DNA of 64,000 nucleotides from Paucimonas lemoignei. Its GTDB lineage: Bacteria > Pseudomonadota > Gammaproteobacteria > Burkholderiales > Burkholderiaceae_D. The stretch is taken from the NCBI RefSeq assembly GCF_004342585.1, contig NZ_SLZQ01000008.1:62001-126000 (forward strand). The letters are read 5' to 3'. A program made the translations under genes and the position numbers. Every line of letters starts with the position of its first letter. Positions within the stretch are counted from its first letter, which is position 1. Under the pieces are notes generated by a model that saw nothing but the letters and a program-made list of their open reading frames with translations, ran no database searches and had not been told where the DNA came from. Positions 8,562 through 16,941 of this stretch are shown in pieces.

Positions 8562-8926
8562 ATTTTTAGATAGGGAAATTTATGAGGAAATTTTCGTTGG
8601 TTCCAAAGAAAGCAGTGTTTTTACTATCCTAGTGAAAAATGTAAATTTAACTTGCTTGTTGGATTCCGTGTCGGCATCGATGAAATTTCCTCTCTTTCAT
8701 TTCGCCTTGCGTTTATTGCAAAGCAAGTCTTTGTTTTTAAATGGATTTAAATTAAGAAATATTTTTACCGTTAAATTATTGGGTTTCTTATAGAGAACTT
8801 TCCGAAAAAGAAAAACATTTTCCATAACATGTTATTCATAAAGTGAATGTCAACAATAAGATATTAAACGTTGATTTATAGCGCGAAGGCGCCATAATAA
8901 ACTTACCAAGTTGACAGGAGAACATC
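8562..8926. other. 365-bp AT-rich intergenic region with a 12-bp palindrome
   Basis: This stretch is markedly richer in A and T than the coding DNA around it and holds no convincing gene. A perfect palindrome, ATAACATGTTAT, lies at 8824-8835, about 90 bases before the next start. A looser inverted pair, TCAAC / GTTGA, lies just after it. These could be operator sites for the gene at 8927. AT-rich promoter DNA of this sort often binds H-NS-like proteins, which is inference here. Confidence 0.5.
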
Positions 8927-9190
8927 ATGTTGAACGCAAACTTCGCAAGCTATCCGTATGTCAGTCCGGTAAATTCTTATGCGGAAAATCTGGGTCGTGC
9001 AGCACGCGGATTTGTTGCCGCGCTTTTAGCCATCGATCCGGTCAAGGCGCATGTCGGCCCGCCGGCTGCTGAGGATGCTACTGTAGACCATGAAATTAGC
9101 CTGGATGAACTGGAACTGATGGCTCGCCGGTTTGAATCCACCATGCCAAACCAAGCGGCTGAACTGCGCTACCTGGTAAGCAGGACGTAA
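8927..9190 (+). CDS. Small hypothetical protein (87 aa)
   Basis: The ATG follows CAGGAGAACATC, a strong ribosome site. The product has an alanine-rich, possibly amphipathic helix (NLGRAARGFVAALLAI) and an acidic second half (EISLDELELMARRFES). I recognise no family. A good terminator follows, so it is a single-gene transcript with an AT-rich upstream region holding a palindrome. Function unknown. Confidence 0.68.
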   Translation: MLNANFASYPYVSPVNSYAENLGRAARGFVAALLAIDPVKAHVGPPAAEDATVDHEISLDELELMARRFESTMPNQAAELRYLVSRT

Positions 9191-9222
9191 GCGCGGTTCC
9201 ACTATCCAGGACGCTGGCACAA

Positions 9223-9256
9223 GCGGGAAATCGATAAGCAGATTTCCCGCTTTGCT
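9223..9256 (+). terminator. Rho-independent terminator after the 87-aa gene
   Basis: GCGGGAAATC (9223-9232) pairs perfectly with GATTTCCCGC (9241-9250) across an eight-base loop, followed by TTTGCT. Confidence 0.72.
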
Positions 9257-9463
9257 ACCCAACTATTGCCGTGCATTAATTTTCGCAATTGGAAAAGTGA
9301 TTGCTAACTTTGAACGATTTCGACAGTTTCCTTCATGAGATTTTCTGTGTTTTAATAGATTCCGTAGTTAAAGACTTCTTTTGAGAAAAGTTGATTTTAC
9401 TCAAAGTTGTCAATTTTCAACGGAGAATAATACTTACAGAAAATTCTTTACAAGGAGACAAGC

Positions 9464-9766
9464 ATGCCGACTTTGACCTCCCAAGAAATGGTGGCTTCTT
9501 TGGTTAATGCTTACTGCGGACAAAACGCTACGTTAAGACAGAAGCACGTTTTCGAACAAGCCCTATTCGCTCTGGTGCGTTTGGCCAAATCAGAGCAGAT
9601 GATGGAAATAAAGGCTAATGTCCGAAAACTGACCGGCCCGCTTGTCCCATTTGTCCCTCGGCAGACGGTAAAACAGCAAGCACAAGCTCGCCTTGCCCAG
9701 ATGGCTTTGCCCGGACTGGAAGAAAAGGTTGGCGCACCTAGTGCGACTTCCCGCCGCCGCAAATAA
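9464..9766 (+). CDS. Small basic hypothetical protein (100 aa)
   Basis: The ATG follows ACAAGGAGACAAGC, a strong ribosome site. The protein is basic, mostly helical by eye (SLVNAYCGQNATLRQKHVFEQALFALVRLAK is broken here only by one Gly), and ends in a positively charged tail, SRRRK. I recognise no family. The 273 bases upstream are AT-rich and gene-free apart from the preceding terminator, so it has its own promoter. A bidirectional terminator separates it from the convergent propeller lipoprotein gene. The basic tail could suit nucleic-acid binding, but nothing proves it. Confidence 0.68.
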   Translation: MPTLTSQEMVASLVNAYCGQNATLRQKHVFEQALFALVRLAKSEQMMEIKANVRKLTGPLVPFVPRQTVKQQAQARLAQMALPGLEEKVGAPSATSRRRK

Positions 9767-9891
9767 ATCAGATACGTCAGGATTGCAGTTACGCTCCAGA
9801 TTTTTTGTCTATTGGTTTTCCTGAGAACGATCGTTTTTACCGGTCAAGCTCCGTGATTCAGAATTGTTGATACCTATATGTATGCATATAA

Positions 9892-9917
9892 ATAAGGGCA
9901 GCTTAGGCTGCCCTTAT
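9892..9917. terminator. Bidirectional terminator between convergent genes
   Basis: ATAAGGGCAGC (9892-9902) and GCTGCCCTTAT (9907-9917) form an 11-bp perfect stem with a four-base loop. GCTTTT follows on the plus strand and TTATATGC on the minus strand. It serves the genes ending at 9766 (+) and 9964 (-). Confidence 0.8.
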
Positions 9918-9963
9918 GCTTTTAGGAGCGCGGGGAATTTTCCGGGCCCTGTTTCCGATAAGC

Positions 9964-11931
9964 TTAGTAGAGATAGACGGCGCCGCTGTTGGATGCCGTA
10001 TTACTTGCCTGGTTACCGTTGATACCTGCGGCCCCGCTGTCTTCATTATAAGCCCCGACTGCTGCGGTGCTGCCATCGGCGGAAATCGCGACACTCATGC
10101 CGAACATGTCACCGGCTCCCGGATTCGGCGCCTTGATATAAGCGCGCTGCGTCCAGGTGACGCCGCTGCGGACAAAGACATAGGCTGCGCCACTGTCGCC
10201 AGTACCGTTGTCAGCCTGGTTGCCGTTGATTCCAACGCTGCCGCCATCCTCGCCGGCCGCACCGACAATCAAGGTGTTGCCATCGGCCGATAGTGCCACA
10301 CCCGTGCCAAACCAGTCGAGTGAGTTGGTATTGGATGCCTTGATATAGGCTTGCTGGGACCAGGCGCCACCGTTACGGCTAAATACGTACACCGCACCTG
10401 ATTCAGCACTGGAATTATCGGTCTGATTGCCATTAACGCCGGAGGCAGCACTATCTTCGCCGTATGCGCCCACTGCCAGCGTATTGCCGTCCGCCGAGAG
10501 CGCTAGGCTATAACCGAACCAGTCCATTGATTCCGTATTGGATGCCTTGATATAGGCTTGCTGAGTCCAGTTGCTACCGTTGCGAATGAAAACATAGACA
10601 GCACCGCTATCCGTTGCCAATTCGTTATTCTGATTGCCCTGGATACCAGTTGCGCTGCTGTCTTCGTTGTACGCTCCTACTGCCAGCGTATTGCCGTCAC
10701 CTGAAAGAGCGATGGTGGCGCCAAAGGCATCGCCTTCACCGGTATTGGACGCCTTGATATAAGCCTGCTGGCTCCAGGCAGTACCGCCGCGCGTAAAGAC
10801 ATAGACCGCACCGCTGTCGAAGGCATTGTTATTATTTTGATTGCCATTAATCCCGGTCGCGCTGCTTGCTTCGTTGGCGGCACCGGCTGCCAGCGTATTG
10901 CCATCGGACGACAGTGCGACACTGATACCGAATGCATCCCCGGTATTGGTATTGGAAGCCTTGACATAAGCCTGCTGGCTCCAGGCAGTGCCGTTACGGG
11001 TGAACACGTAGACAGCTCCGCTATCCAACGCATCATTGTTAAGCTGATTGCCGTTGATCCCGGTGGCGGCACTGCTTTCAAACGGAGCGCCTACGGCCAG
11101 CGTATTGCCATTTCCCGCCAATGCAACGCTATAGCCGAACCAGTCTCCTGCCCCCGTATTGGATGCCTTGATGTAGGCTTGCTGAACCCAGATATTACCG
11201 CTGCGGGTATAGACATACACGGCGCCGCTGTTGAAGGCAGTATTACTTGCCTGGTTTCCGTTGACGCCGGTCGCGCCGCTGTCTTCCAGATAAGCGCCGA
11301 TGGCGAGGGTATTGCCATCCGCAGTGAGCGCGACGCTGAAGCCAAACCAGTCATCCGCCTCAGGATTGGATGCTTTCACATAGCCGGCCGCCGCAGCGAG
11401 GTTGTTGCTGACAGCCACTGCTGCAGAATTCGCGCATCCCGAAGCATTGCAGGCTTGCAGAACGTATTGCGCATTGACGCGTCGCGGCAGGAAAGCAGGC
11501 AGGTCATAGCTGCCGGTATTGGCGGCAATCGTCGCCACCTGCACAAAACCAGCCCCGGCATCCAGTTGTTCGAGCAAACGGTATTCCGATTCACCGGCAA
11601 CATCCGACCAGGTAAAGCGGAAGGTCTTGATGCTCTGCGTCGCCAGCGACAATGTCGGTGCTGGCGGTGTGTTGCCCGTAACAGTCGTCGTGGTCACACC
11701 CGAGGTGGAGGTCGCGCCAGGCACAGTCGTCGTCACGCTTGAAGTCGAAGTCACGCCGGGTACGGTAGTCGTCGTGCCGGCTCCTGAATTTCCATTCGTG
11801 GATGTCGTAACGGAGCCTTGCGAAGGACTCACTGATGGGTCTGCTCCCCCTCCACCGCCGCCACAAGCAGCGAGGACAAACGTCAAGGCAATGATCGTCG
11901 CTCTGCCAAGAGTTTTCTTAAACAATTGCAT
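9964..11931 (-). CDS. Lipoprotein with Thr-rich linker, fibronectin-like domain and seven FG-GAP-type propeller repeats
   Basis: The start at 11931 is preceded by GGGAGAAACTG and gives a 655-residue protein with a lipoprotein signal (basic start, hydrophobic ALTFVLAAC lipobox, then GGGGGG). A frame-extended start at 11997 would spoil the signal and is rejected. After the signal come a Ser/Thr/Val-rich linker (about 30-85), a fibronectin III-like domain (about 90-185) and seven 69-residue repeats to the C-terminus. Each repeat carries DxFGxSVALSxDGNTLAVGA and SGAVYVF, the FG-GAP/integrin-type blade. Seven blades would close one beta-propeller. It is probably on the cell surface or in the periplasm. 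Ligand unknown. Confidence 0.85.
   Translation of the reverse strand: MQLFKKTLGRATIIALTFVLAACGGGGGGADPSVSPSQGSVTTSTNGNSGAGTTTTVPGVTSTSSVTTTVPGATSTSGVTTTTVTGNTPPAPTLSLATQSIKTFRFTWSDVAGESEYRLLEQLDAGAGFVQVATIAANTGSYDLPAFLPRRVNAQYVLQACNASGCANSAAVAVSNNLAAAAGYVKASNPEADDWFGFSVALTADGNTLAIGAYLEDSGATGVNGNQASNTAFNSGAVYVYTRSGNIWVQQAYIKASNTGAGDWFGYSVALAGNGNTLAVGAPFESSAATGINGNQLNNDALDSGAVYVFTRNGTAWSQQAYVKASNTNTGDAFGISVALSSDGNTLAAGAANEASSATGINGNQNNNNAFDSGAVYVFTRGGTAWSQQAYIKASNTGEGDAFGATIALSGDGNTLAVGAYNEDSSATGIQGNQNNELATDSGAVYVFIRNGSNWTQQAYIKASNTESMDWFGYSLALSADGNTLAVGAYGEDSAASGVNGNQTDNSSAESGAVYVFSRNGGAWSQQAYIKASNTNSLDWFGTGVALSADGNTLIVGAAGEDGGSVGINGNQADNGTGDSGAAYVFVRSGVTWTQRAYIKAPNPGAGDMFGMSVAISADGSTAAVGAYNEDSGAAGINGNQASNTASNSGAVYLY
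9967..11378 (-). repeat. Seven in-frame tandem repeats of exactly 207 bp inside the propeller gene
   Basis: The same junction (the blade-joining segment encoding the IKASN region) begins at 10130, 10337, 10544, 10751, 10958, 11165 and 11372, each exactly 207 bases apart. There is no insertion or deletion over six intervals. The copies have diverged in sequence but keep long identical stretches, so the array arose by internal duplication and could still recombine. Confidence 0.9.
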
Positions 11932-12402
11932 CAGTTTCTCCCTTTGATCAATAGAGATGCCATTAGTATTACGAGATGCTGGCACTGCCAATCTCACGAA
12001 CTTGTTTCGTCATGGATGACGATGCCCCCTGGCACATGTTCAAATCAAAGGCCGATATTTCTATTTTGCTTCTGAAATCTTCGTCGCTATCGGACTGCAT
12101 CGCTCACAGCTATGCGTCCGTCGGCTCGCCCTTCATGATTTAAGAATCACAAGGCATCAGCCTTGATTGTGGTCAGCCTTGCACCACATCATGAGGACGA
12201 TATAGCCACATGCTTGACTCTGCTGAAATGCAAACGACAATGAGGTGTCGCGTTTCGGTAGGGTTTGCAAAAATTGGGAGGGAATGAAGAGGGAGAAGAC
12301 TTATTCTGCAGCACGCAATGGCGAGCGTGTTGATCGATGATGGACCGATCCGGAGGCATGCTTATTTCGTTGCATGGAAGCCTGTCCTGAACTTGCAAAG
12401 AG
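11932..12402. other. 471-bp intergenic region upstream of the propeller lipoprotein
   Basis: No supported gene. It contains the propeller gene promoter and the 3' flank of nothing else on the plus side. An imperfect stem-loop (CAAGGC ATCA GCCTTG, 12150-12165) has no following T-run. Short frames here lack ribosome sites. Confidence 0.5.
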
Positions 12403-13053
12403 CTATAAAGGACTGCTCTTCAAGAGTGTGCTCACGACATCCGCCATTTTCTTTCCCAGCGTCATATGCTGATCAGGATCCAGATGGATTCCGTCTATAG
12501 TGCTCGATGAAATGACGCTTCCTGCATCAAAGAAATGACACGTCGATTCTATGCAAACAGTACGATACGCTTCAGCCAGCCCGACAGACTTGACTTCGCC
12601 TCCGTGGAATTTTGGCGCTATCGGACCTTTGGGTGTTTGCATGGGAGGCGGCGCCACGACCAGCACGGGAGGAACCGGCATCCCCGGCTCAATGGGCGCA
12701 TTTCTTATCGCAGAAACCAGAGCAAGAATTCCTTGGGAAGAGTGCCAGGCATTGTGATCATGCATGGACTGAAAGTCGTTTGTCCCGAGCATGAGGATGA
12801 CAAGGGACAAGGGCGAATGGATTTCAATGCGCTGCCCTATTCCAACAAGGCCATTTCGCCCGGGCTTGAATGGATCATCCCAGACGGTGCGTCGACCATT
12901 CAGACAGTCTTCAATGACACGGACTTTTTGCCCGGACGCGCACAGTACGTTTTCCATCACGCCGGGCCAGCGCTGGTCGAAATCCAATCGCTTGCGAGTC
13001 GTCGGAATGATGCCCCACGAGAGTGAATCGGCATAGACGAGAATCTGCTGCAT
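12403..13053 (-). CDS. SGNH/GDSL-family hydrolase (arylesterase-like)
   Basis: This 216-residue protein begins MQQILVYADSLSWG, the block I of SGNH hydrolases with catalytic Ser10; the usual GDS is ADS here. Block III GTND lies near residue 94, and block V DGIHLDPDQH near residue 193 supplies Asp and His. It lacks a signal peptide, so it is probably cytoplasmic. It resembles arylesterase/TesA-type or acetyl-xylan-esterase-like members; the substrate cannot be told. The ribosome site is weak. The next gene on the same strand upstream, the GST, ends about 20 bases before its start, so they are probably co-transcribed. Confidence 0.85.
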   Translation of the reverse strand: MQQILVYADSLSWGIIPTTRKRLDFDQRWPGVMENVLCASGQKVRVIEDCLNGRRTVWDDPFKPGRNGLVGIGQRIEIHSPLSLVILMLGTNDFQSMHDHNAWHSSQGILALVSAIRNAPIEPGMPVPPVLVVAPPPMQTPKGPIAPKFHGGEVKSVGLAEAYRTVCIESTCHFFDAGSVISSSTIDGIHLDPDQHMTLGKKMADVVSTLLKSSPL

Positions 13054-13072
13054 AGGTGTTTTTGCGCTCGGT

Positions 13073-13696
13073 TTAATTCTGCATGCCAGCTGACATTTCG
13101 CCGATTCTCACGAATCCTGGTTGCGACTTTATACGCTCGATCCAGCGGCAAACGGCAGGAAATTCCGCAAGCTCGAATCCACCTTCTTCCGCCACATGGG
13201 TATAGGCGAACAAGCCGATATCGGCGATCGTATAGCGCTCGCCGACGAAATAGTCATGGCCGCGCAGGTGGATTTCCATTACACGAAGGGCCTTATAGCC
13301 CGGTGCAAGCTTCGATCGAAGCATGGCTTCCATCTCCGGCGGCCGGCCCAGGTAGCGAATGATGTAGCGTGCAGTAGCAATATAAGGCTCATGGCTGTAC
13401 TGTTCAAAGAACAGCCACTGGAACACCTGGGCTCGTTCCAACCGTTCTTCCGGCAAGAAGCGCGTACCTTCTGCCAGATAGTAAAGAATGGCATTGGATT
13501 CAGAAAGAAACCGGCCGTCTTCCAATTCGAGCAGCGGTATCTTCCCGTTAGGATTTTTTTGTAGAAAAGCCGGCGTCTTCGTTTCCTTTTTCAGGATGTC
13601 GACATTGAACCACTCGTATTGCATCCCTAACTGCTCGGCCAACAATTTAACCTTGTAGCAGTTTCCTGAATTGAGGTCGCCGTAAATTTTATACAT
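13073..13696 (-). CDS. Glutathione S-transferase family protein
   Basis: This 207-residue protein has the thioredoxin-fold GST N-domain (MYKIYGDLNSGNCYKVKLLA, then NPNGKIPLLELEDG and the LSESNAIL glutathione-binding stretch) and an all-helical C-domain (YTIADIGLFAYTHV). The start at 13696 fits the family; a longer frame would add 17 residues translated from a short run of GTCGATT-like repeats (about 13706-13735) and is rejected. It probably conjugates or reduces substrates with glutathione in the cytoplasm. It precedes the SGNH hydrolase on the same strand by about 20 bases. Confidence 0.88.
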   Translation of the reverse strand: MYKIYGDLNSGNCYKVKLLAEQLGMQYEWFNVDILKKETKTPAFLQKNPNGKIPLLELEDGRFLSESNAILYYLAEGTRFLPEERLERAQVFQWLFFEQYSHEPYIATARYIIRYLGRPPEMEAMLRSKLAPGYKALRVMEIHLRGHDYFVGERYTIADIGLFAYTHVAEEGGFELAEFPAVCRWIERIKSQPGFVRIGEMSAGMQN

Positions 13697-13812
13697 AGTC
13701 TTTTGATTGTCGATTGTCGATTGCCGATTGCCGGCGGCATGTTCCACGCGCTACTAGACGAGCTCGCTTAAAGAGCGAAATATGTCTTTGCCACGGTCAA
13801 AACCGAATACGC

Positions 13813-14232
13813 CTACGAGATCGCGTTCTTATACCTGCTTACCCAATAGCCTCTCCCAATCTTCAAAGCACAATACAGTGCTGCGATTGTCGACGACGGG
13901 GTAACCGTAGCGAGGATATTCGGCGTGCCGCGAAAATAATGAACGGTACTGAGCAAAGCAATCATTACGCTGACCGGTAAAAGACCTGAAAGCAGGAGTT
14001 TCCCAGCCAGCGTGGTAGCGTTTAAATAAAGACAATCTACTACCAGTGCGAAGAAAAACGTGGCGATAAAGCTGAAAGTAAATTGCGTGATGAATGCTCT
14101 CTGAGCCGCTGCATTACCATGGCTCCGATTTGCAAAATAAGCCCAGCCGCCCCAAAGCAATCCAAAAAAACATGCAGCCAGGAAGGCCTGGTAAAAAGGA
14201 GGCTTGTGCTTGGGTTTCCCTTGGTCGGACAT
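13813..14232 (-). CDS. Hypothetical membrane protein, about four transmembrane helices
   Basis: This 139-residue protein has a hydrophilic start (MSDQGKPKHKPP) and about four hydrophobic segments (FLAACFFGLLWGGWAYF, FTFSFIATFFFALVV, LLLSGLLPVSVMIALL and a weaker last one). GGAGTAGCCA precedes the start. I recognise no named family. It is followed on the same strand by the GST after about 115 bases. Function unknown. Confidence 0.7.
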   Translation of the reverse strand: MSDQGKPKHKPPFYQAFLAACFFGLLWGGWAYFANRSHGNAAAQRAFITQFTFSFIATFFFALVVDCLYLNATTLAGKLLLSGLLPVSVMIALLSTVHYFRGTPNILATVTPSSTIAALYCALKIGRGYWVSRYKNAIS

Positions 14233-14303
14233 TGGCTACTCCGCTTATCAAAAGGTCGAGTTGCAAAGCGAACAACTATACAGTTTGACCTACCTTAGCG
14301 GCA

Positions 14304-14319
14304 TCCCATATTTATGGGA
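14304..14319 (-). other. Palindromic hairpin upstream of the membrane protein gene
   Basis: TCCCATA and TATGGGA are separated by TT, and a further TATGGGA copy follows at once on the plus strand. It lies between two minus-strand genes. It could be a weak terminator for the upstream SGNH gene or an operator for the downstream one. Confidence 0.35.
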
Positions 14320-14414
14320 ATTTTATGGGAGTTCCATCCATTGAGTGACTATAGGTGTCATATGACGCCGAGTTAATCGATGTGCAGTAGAGGACTTAAA
14401 GCAGCAATTCCAGA

Positions 14415-15161
14415 TTATCTAGCTTCATTCTGCAATGCGCGAGGGGCGACAATTAAATTCGCGATGTCTTCCGCGACCATCTCGGCCCACCTGCAGTATT
14501 GCCCTTCCCCGGGATGGTACTTGTCAGCCGCCATTTCGCTCGGAACCGCGGCCCAGTCCAGCGAGACATAGCGGAAATTTGCGGAGCTGTCGGCCCAGGC
14601 TTTCAAGCTCTGATCCAATGCAGCGGCATATTTCCCGAGGTACCATCTAAGCGGATGTGGTGCGGCAGGGAGAATTCGCAGCGGAGGAAGTCCCGTCACC
14701 ACCACATGGCGAAGGCCGGTCCGTTCAATCAGGCGATCGACCAAGCGTTGATAATCCTGAATGAACTGTTGGGGCGTTCGTTGCGACGTTACATCATTCA
14801 CACCTAAAGCAGTGACCAGCACATCCGCTGCATGAATATCCGATTTTTCAGCCAGCTCCAACGCCTCTTTCGTATTGACTCCGGATTTGGCGATCAATTG
14901 CCAATGCACATTGATCTTTAGCGTCTCGGATAATCGCTCGGCTGCTTGATATGCCAGCGCTTGTGTTTGGTTGGGCACGCCCACACCCGCAGCTGAAGAA
15001 TCGCCTACAAACAAGACGCGAACAGCTTCAACGCTTTCTTCGACCGCATGCACGCCGGATCTCGGCCCTGCGGCTTCGGGAAGGCGGAGTGCCGTGGTTC
15101 TGAGCCACTTCGCTTGAGCTAATAGAATCGGGCCTAAACAGTATTTGTACATGCTAAGCAT
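14415..15161 (-). CDS. SGNH/GDSL-family hydrolase with N-terminal hydrophobic segment
   Basis: The 248-residue product has block I FVGDSSAAGVGV with the catalytic Ser, GVND as the block III oxyanion motif, and DKYHPGEGQY as the catalytic Asp/His block. The start at 15161 is chosen because GAGGGAG lies eight bases before it; the frame is open 19 codons further but without a ribosome site. The N-terminus (MLSMYKYCLGPILLAQAKWLR) may anchor it in the membrane. Members of this SGNH subgroup deacylate lipids or glycans; the substrate is unknown. It is unrelated in detail to the other SGNH protein at 12.4 kb. Confidence 0.85.
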   Translation of the reverse strand: MLSMYKYCLGPILLAQAKWLRTTALRLPEAAGPRSGVHAVEESVEAVRVLFVGDSSAAGVGVPNQTQALAYQAAERLSETLKINVHWQLIAKSGVNTKEALELAEKSDIHAADVLVTALGVNDVTSQRTPQQFIQDYQRLVDRLIERTGLRHVVVTGLPPLRILPAAPHPLRWYLGKYAAALDQSLKAWADSSANFRYVSLDWAAVPSEMAADKYHPGEGQYCRWAEMVAEDIANLIVAPRALQNEAR

Positions 15162-15544
15162 GACTTGGCTCCCTCGTGCCTGGTTGAATAGCATACTGCC
15201 TGGTTCATAAAGTGGCATATAGACTGGGCTGAACCGAAATTGGACAAATGGGAGTAGTTTAAAACCATTACAGCGACTTCCGAATATCGGATTTCACTCC
15301 ATGGCATTTCAGGCTCGGTGTGGATTGAGATGAGCGCAAGCGCGATGTGCTGGTCAGCCAAGCAAGCTAGCCCTAGCCAGATGCACCTTTGCAGCGGCCC
15401 TCGGAGCGAGCGGAAATATTGAGGTGCTGCTTGAAAGGCCAGGAATATGCCGAACTATTGCTGAAGGGGAGGTTGAGCATAACCGACCAGATGGTCACCT
15501 TATGCTTAACAGTACACAGAAAAAAGAACAGCAGGGAGAAATTC
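15162..15544. other. 383-bp intergenic region between SGNH gene and tRNA-Ser
   Basis: No supported gene. Two short frames (15134-15361 minus, 15424-15615 plus) have no ribosome site, and the second overlaps the tRNA. A T-run on the minus strand (TTCTTTTTTCTG, around 15519-15530) just after the tRNA may end its transcript. Confidence 0.5.
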
Positions 15545-15634
15545 TGGCGGAAGCGGTGAGATTCGAACTCACGGAGGGCGCAAACCCTCGCCGGTTTTCA
15601 AGACCGGTGCCTTAAACCACTCGGCCACGCTTCC
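15545..15634 (-). tRNA. tRNA-Ser(UGA)
   Basis: The minus strand gives a 90-nt class II tRNA with acceptor GGAAGCG paired to CGCTTCC, discriminator G and an encoded CCA (15545-15547). The anticodon loop is CTTGAAA, with anticodon UGA reading UCA. It has a long variable arm (CGAGGGTTTGCGCCCTC) and the T-loop GTTCGAATC. It lies 50 bases after the hemW stop on the same strand. Confidence 0.97.
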
Positions 15635-15684
15635 TTCGGGGGCACCATTATACCCAAGCAGCCCCGATACACGAAAAGATTTTA

Positions 15685-16941
15685 CTACTCGGAGAGAAAC
15701 ATTTCTTGAAGGTCGTTAAGAAAACGCTGTCCCAACGGGGTTGGTTTAATCACGCGAAAATCTCGATATAACAAGCCTTTTGCCTCCGCCGCGTTGAGCT
15801 CGGCTTCAATGACGTTCAGGGTCAGCCCCGTCCTTTCGGCAAACAGATTGACCGCGAAGCCGTCGCGCAAGCGCAACGCATTGAGCATGAATTCGAATCC
15901 CAGCTCACCGTGCCCGATTTCCCTTTCCTCCTGCACCGGGTTACCGGTCGCGACTTGCTGCATGTAAGCCTTGGGCTGCTTGTAACGAGCCTGCCGCACG
16001 ATCCGATGGGGGAACGATAGCTTGGAATGCGCGCCGGCGCCGATGCCGAGATAATCGCCAAATTCCCAGTAATTCAGGTTATGACGAGATTGCCTTCCAG
16101 TCTGGGCGTATGCCGACACTTCATAATGGCCATAACCGGCTTGCGCTGTCGACTCTTCGATCATGTCTTGCATTTCCGCGCTGGCGTCATCATCGGGCAA
16201 GGCCGGCGGAAACTTAGCAAAATACGTATTCGGTTCCAGCGTCAGATGGTACAGCGACAGGTGCGGCGGCGCGAAACTCAGGGCGGTGGCCAGATCGGCC
16301 CTTGCCTCTTCGATGCTTTGCCCCGGCAAGGCATACATCAGGTCGAGATTGAAGTTGTCGAAGCTGGATTGCGCAATCTCGACGGCACGGCGCGCCTGAT
16401 CGCCATCATGGATGCGCCCCAGCGCTTCGAGGTGATGCGCATTGAAACTTTGGATCCCGATCGACAAGCGGTTGATGCCGCTGGCACGATAGGACTTGAA
16501 TTTTTCTGCCTCGAACGTACCGGGGTTGGCTTCCATTGTAATTTCCGCGCGCCCGTCCAGCGGCAGCAGCGTGCGGATATCCGACATCAACCGGTCCAGG
16601 CCTTCAGCCGACAACAGGCTGGGCGTGCCGCCGCCGATGAAGATGGTATGGATGCGCCGGCCCCAGATCAAAGGCAAGGCGCCTTCCAGGTCCGCGCGCA
16701 GCGCCGCCAGGTAGTCAGCCTCGGGAAAACCGCCCTGCACTTCATGCGAATTGAAATCGCAATACGGACACTTGCGCACGCACCATGGAAAATGCACGTA
16801 CAGCGATAGCGGCGGCAAGCTTTGCAGGTTAAGAATGCCTGGCTTCAGGTAAGCATTGGCAGCCTGAGCAGCGGAAGCGGCATGGGATTCTGATGCTGCC
16901 GGTGCAGATGCAGGCGCACCGACTGGCTTAATGGGGATCAT
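15685..16941 (-). CDS. hemW: HemW, radical SAM heme chaperone (HemN-like)
   Basis: This 418-residue protein has the radical-SAM cluster motif CVRKCPYC (C54, C58, C61), followed by DF, so it lacks the extra cysteine of true coproporphyrinogen dehydrogenase HemN. That marks HemW, which binds heme and hands it to respiratory enzymes. IFIGGGTPS follows, as in the HemN/HemW family. An Ala/Pro-rich N-terminal extension of about 40 residues precedes the domain. The start ATG overlaps the rdgB stop (ATGA), so rdgB-hemW is one translationally coupled unit. Confidence 0.95.
   Translation of the reverse strand: MIPIKPVGAPASAPAASESHAASAAQAANAYLKPGILNLQSLPPLSLYVHFPWCVRKCPYCDFNSHEVQGGFPEADYLAALRADLEGALPLIWGRRIHTIFIGGGTPSLLSAEGLDRLMSDIRTLLPLDGRAEITMEANPGTFEAEKFKSYRASGINRLSIGIQSFNAHHLEALGRIHDGDQARRAVEIAQSSFDNFNLDLMYALPGQSIEEARADLATALSFAPPHLSLYHLTLEPNTYFAKFPPALPDDDASAEMQDMIEESTAQAGYGHYEVSAYAQTGRQSRHNLNYWEFGDYLGIGAGAHSKLSFPHRIVRQARYKQPKAYMQQVATGNPVQEEREIGHGELGFEFMLNALRLRDGFAVNLFAERTGLTLNVIEAELNAAEAKGLLYRDFRVIKPTPLGQRFLNDLQEMFLSE

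Noticed and set aside
8680-8793. 37-codon frame in the AT-rich region before the 87-aa gene
   Set aside because: No ribosome site, AT-driven composition and no similarity; probably chance.
9967-11378. Regular repeats considered as a CRISPR array
   Set aside because: The period is 207 bp, the units are coding and in frame, and there are no short repeats with unique spacers.
13706-13735. Short GTCGATT-like direct repeats before the GST gene
   Set aside because: Only about four imperfect 7-base copies just outside the coding start; no known element and no clear function.
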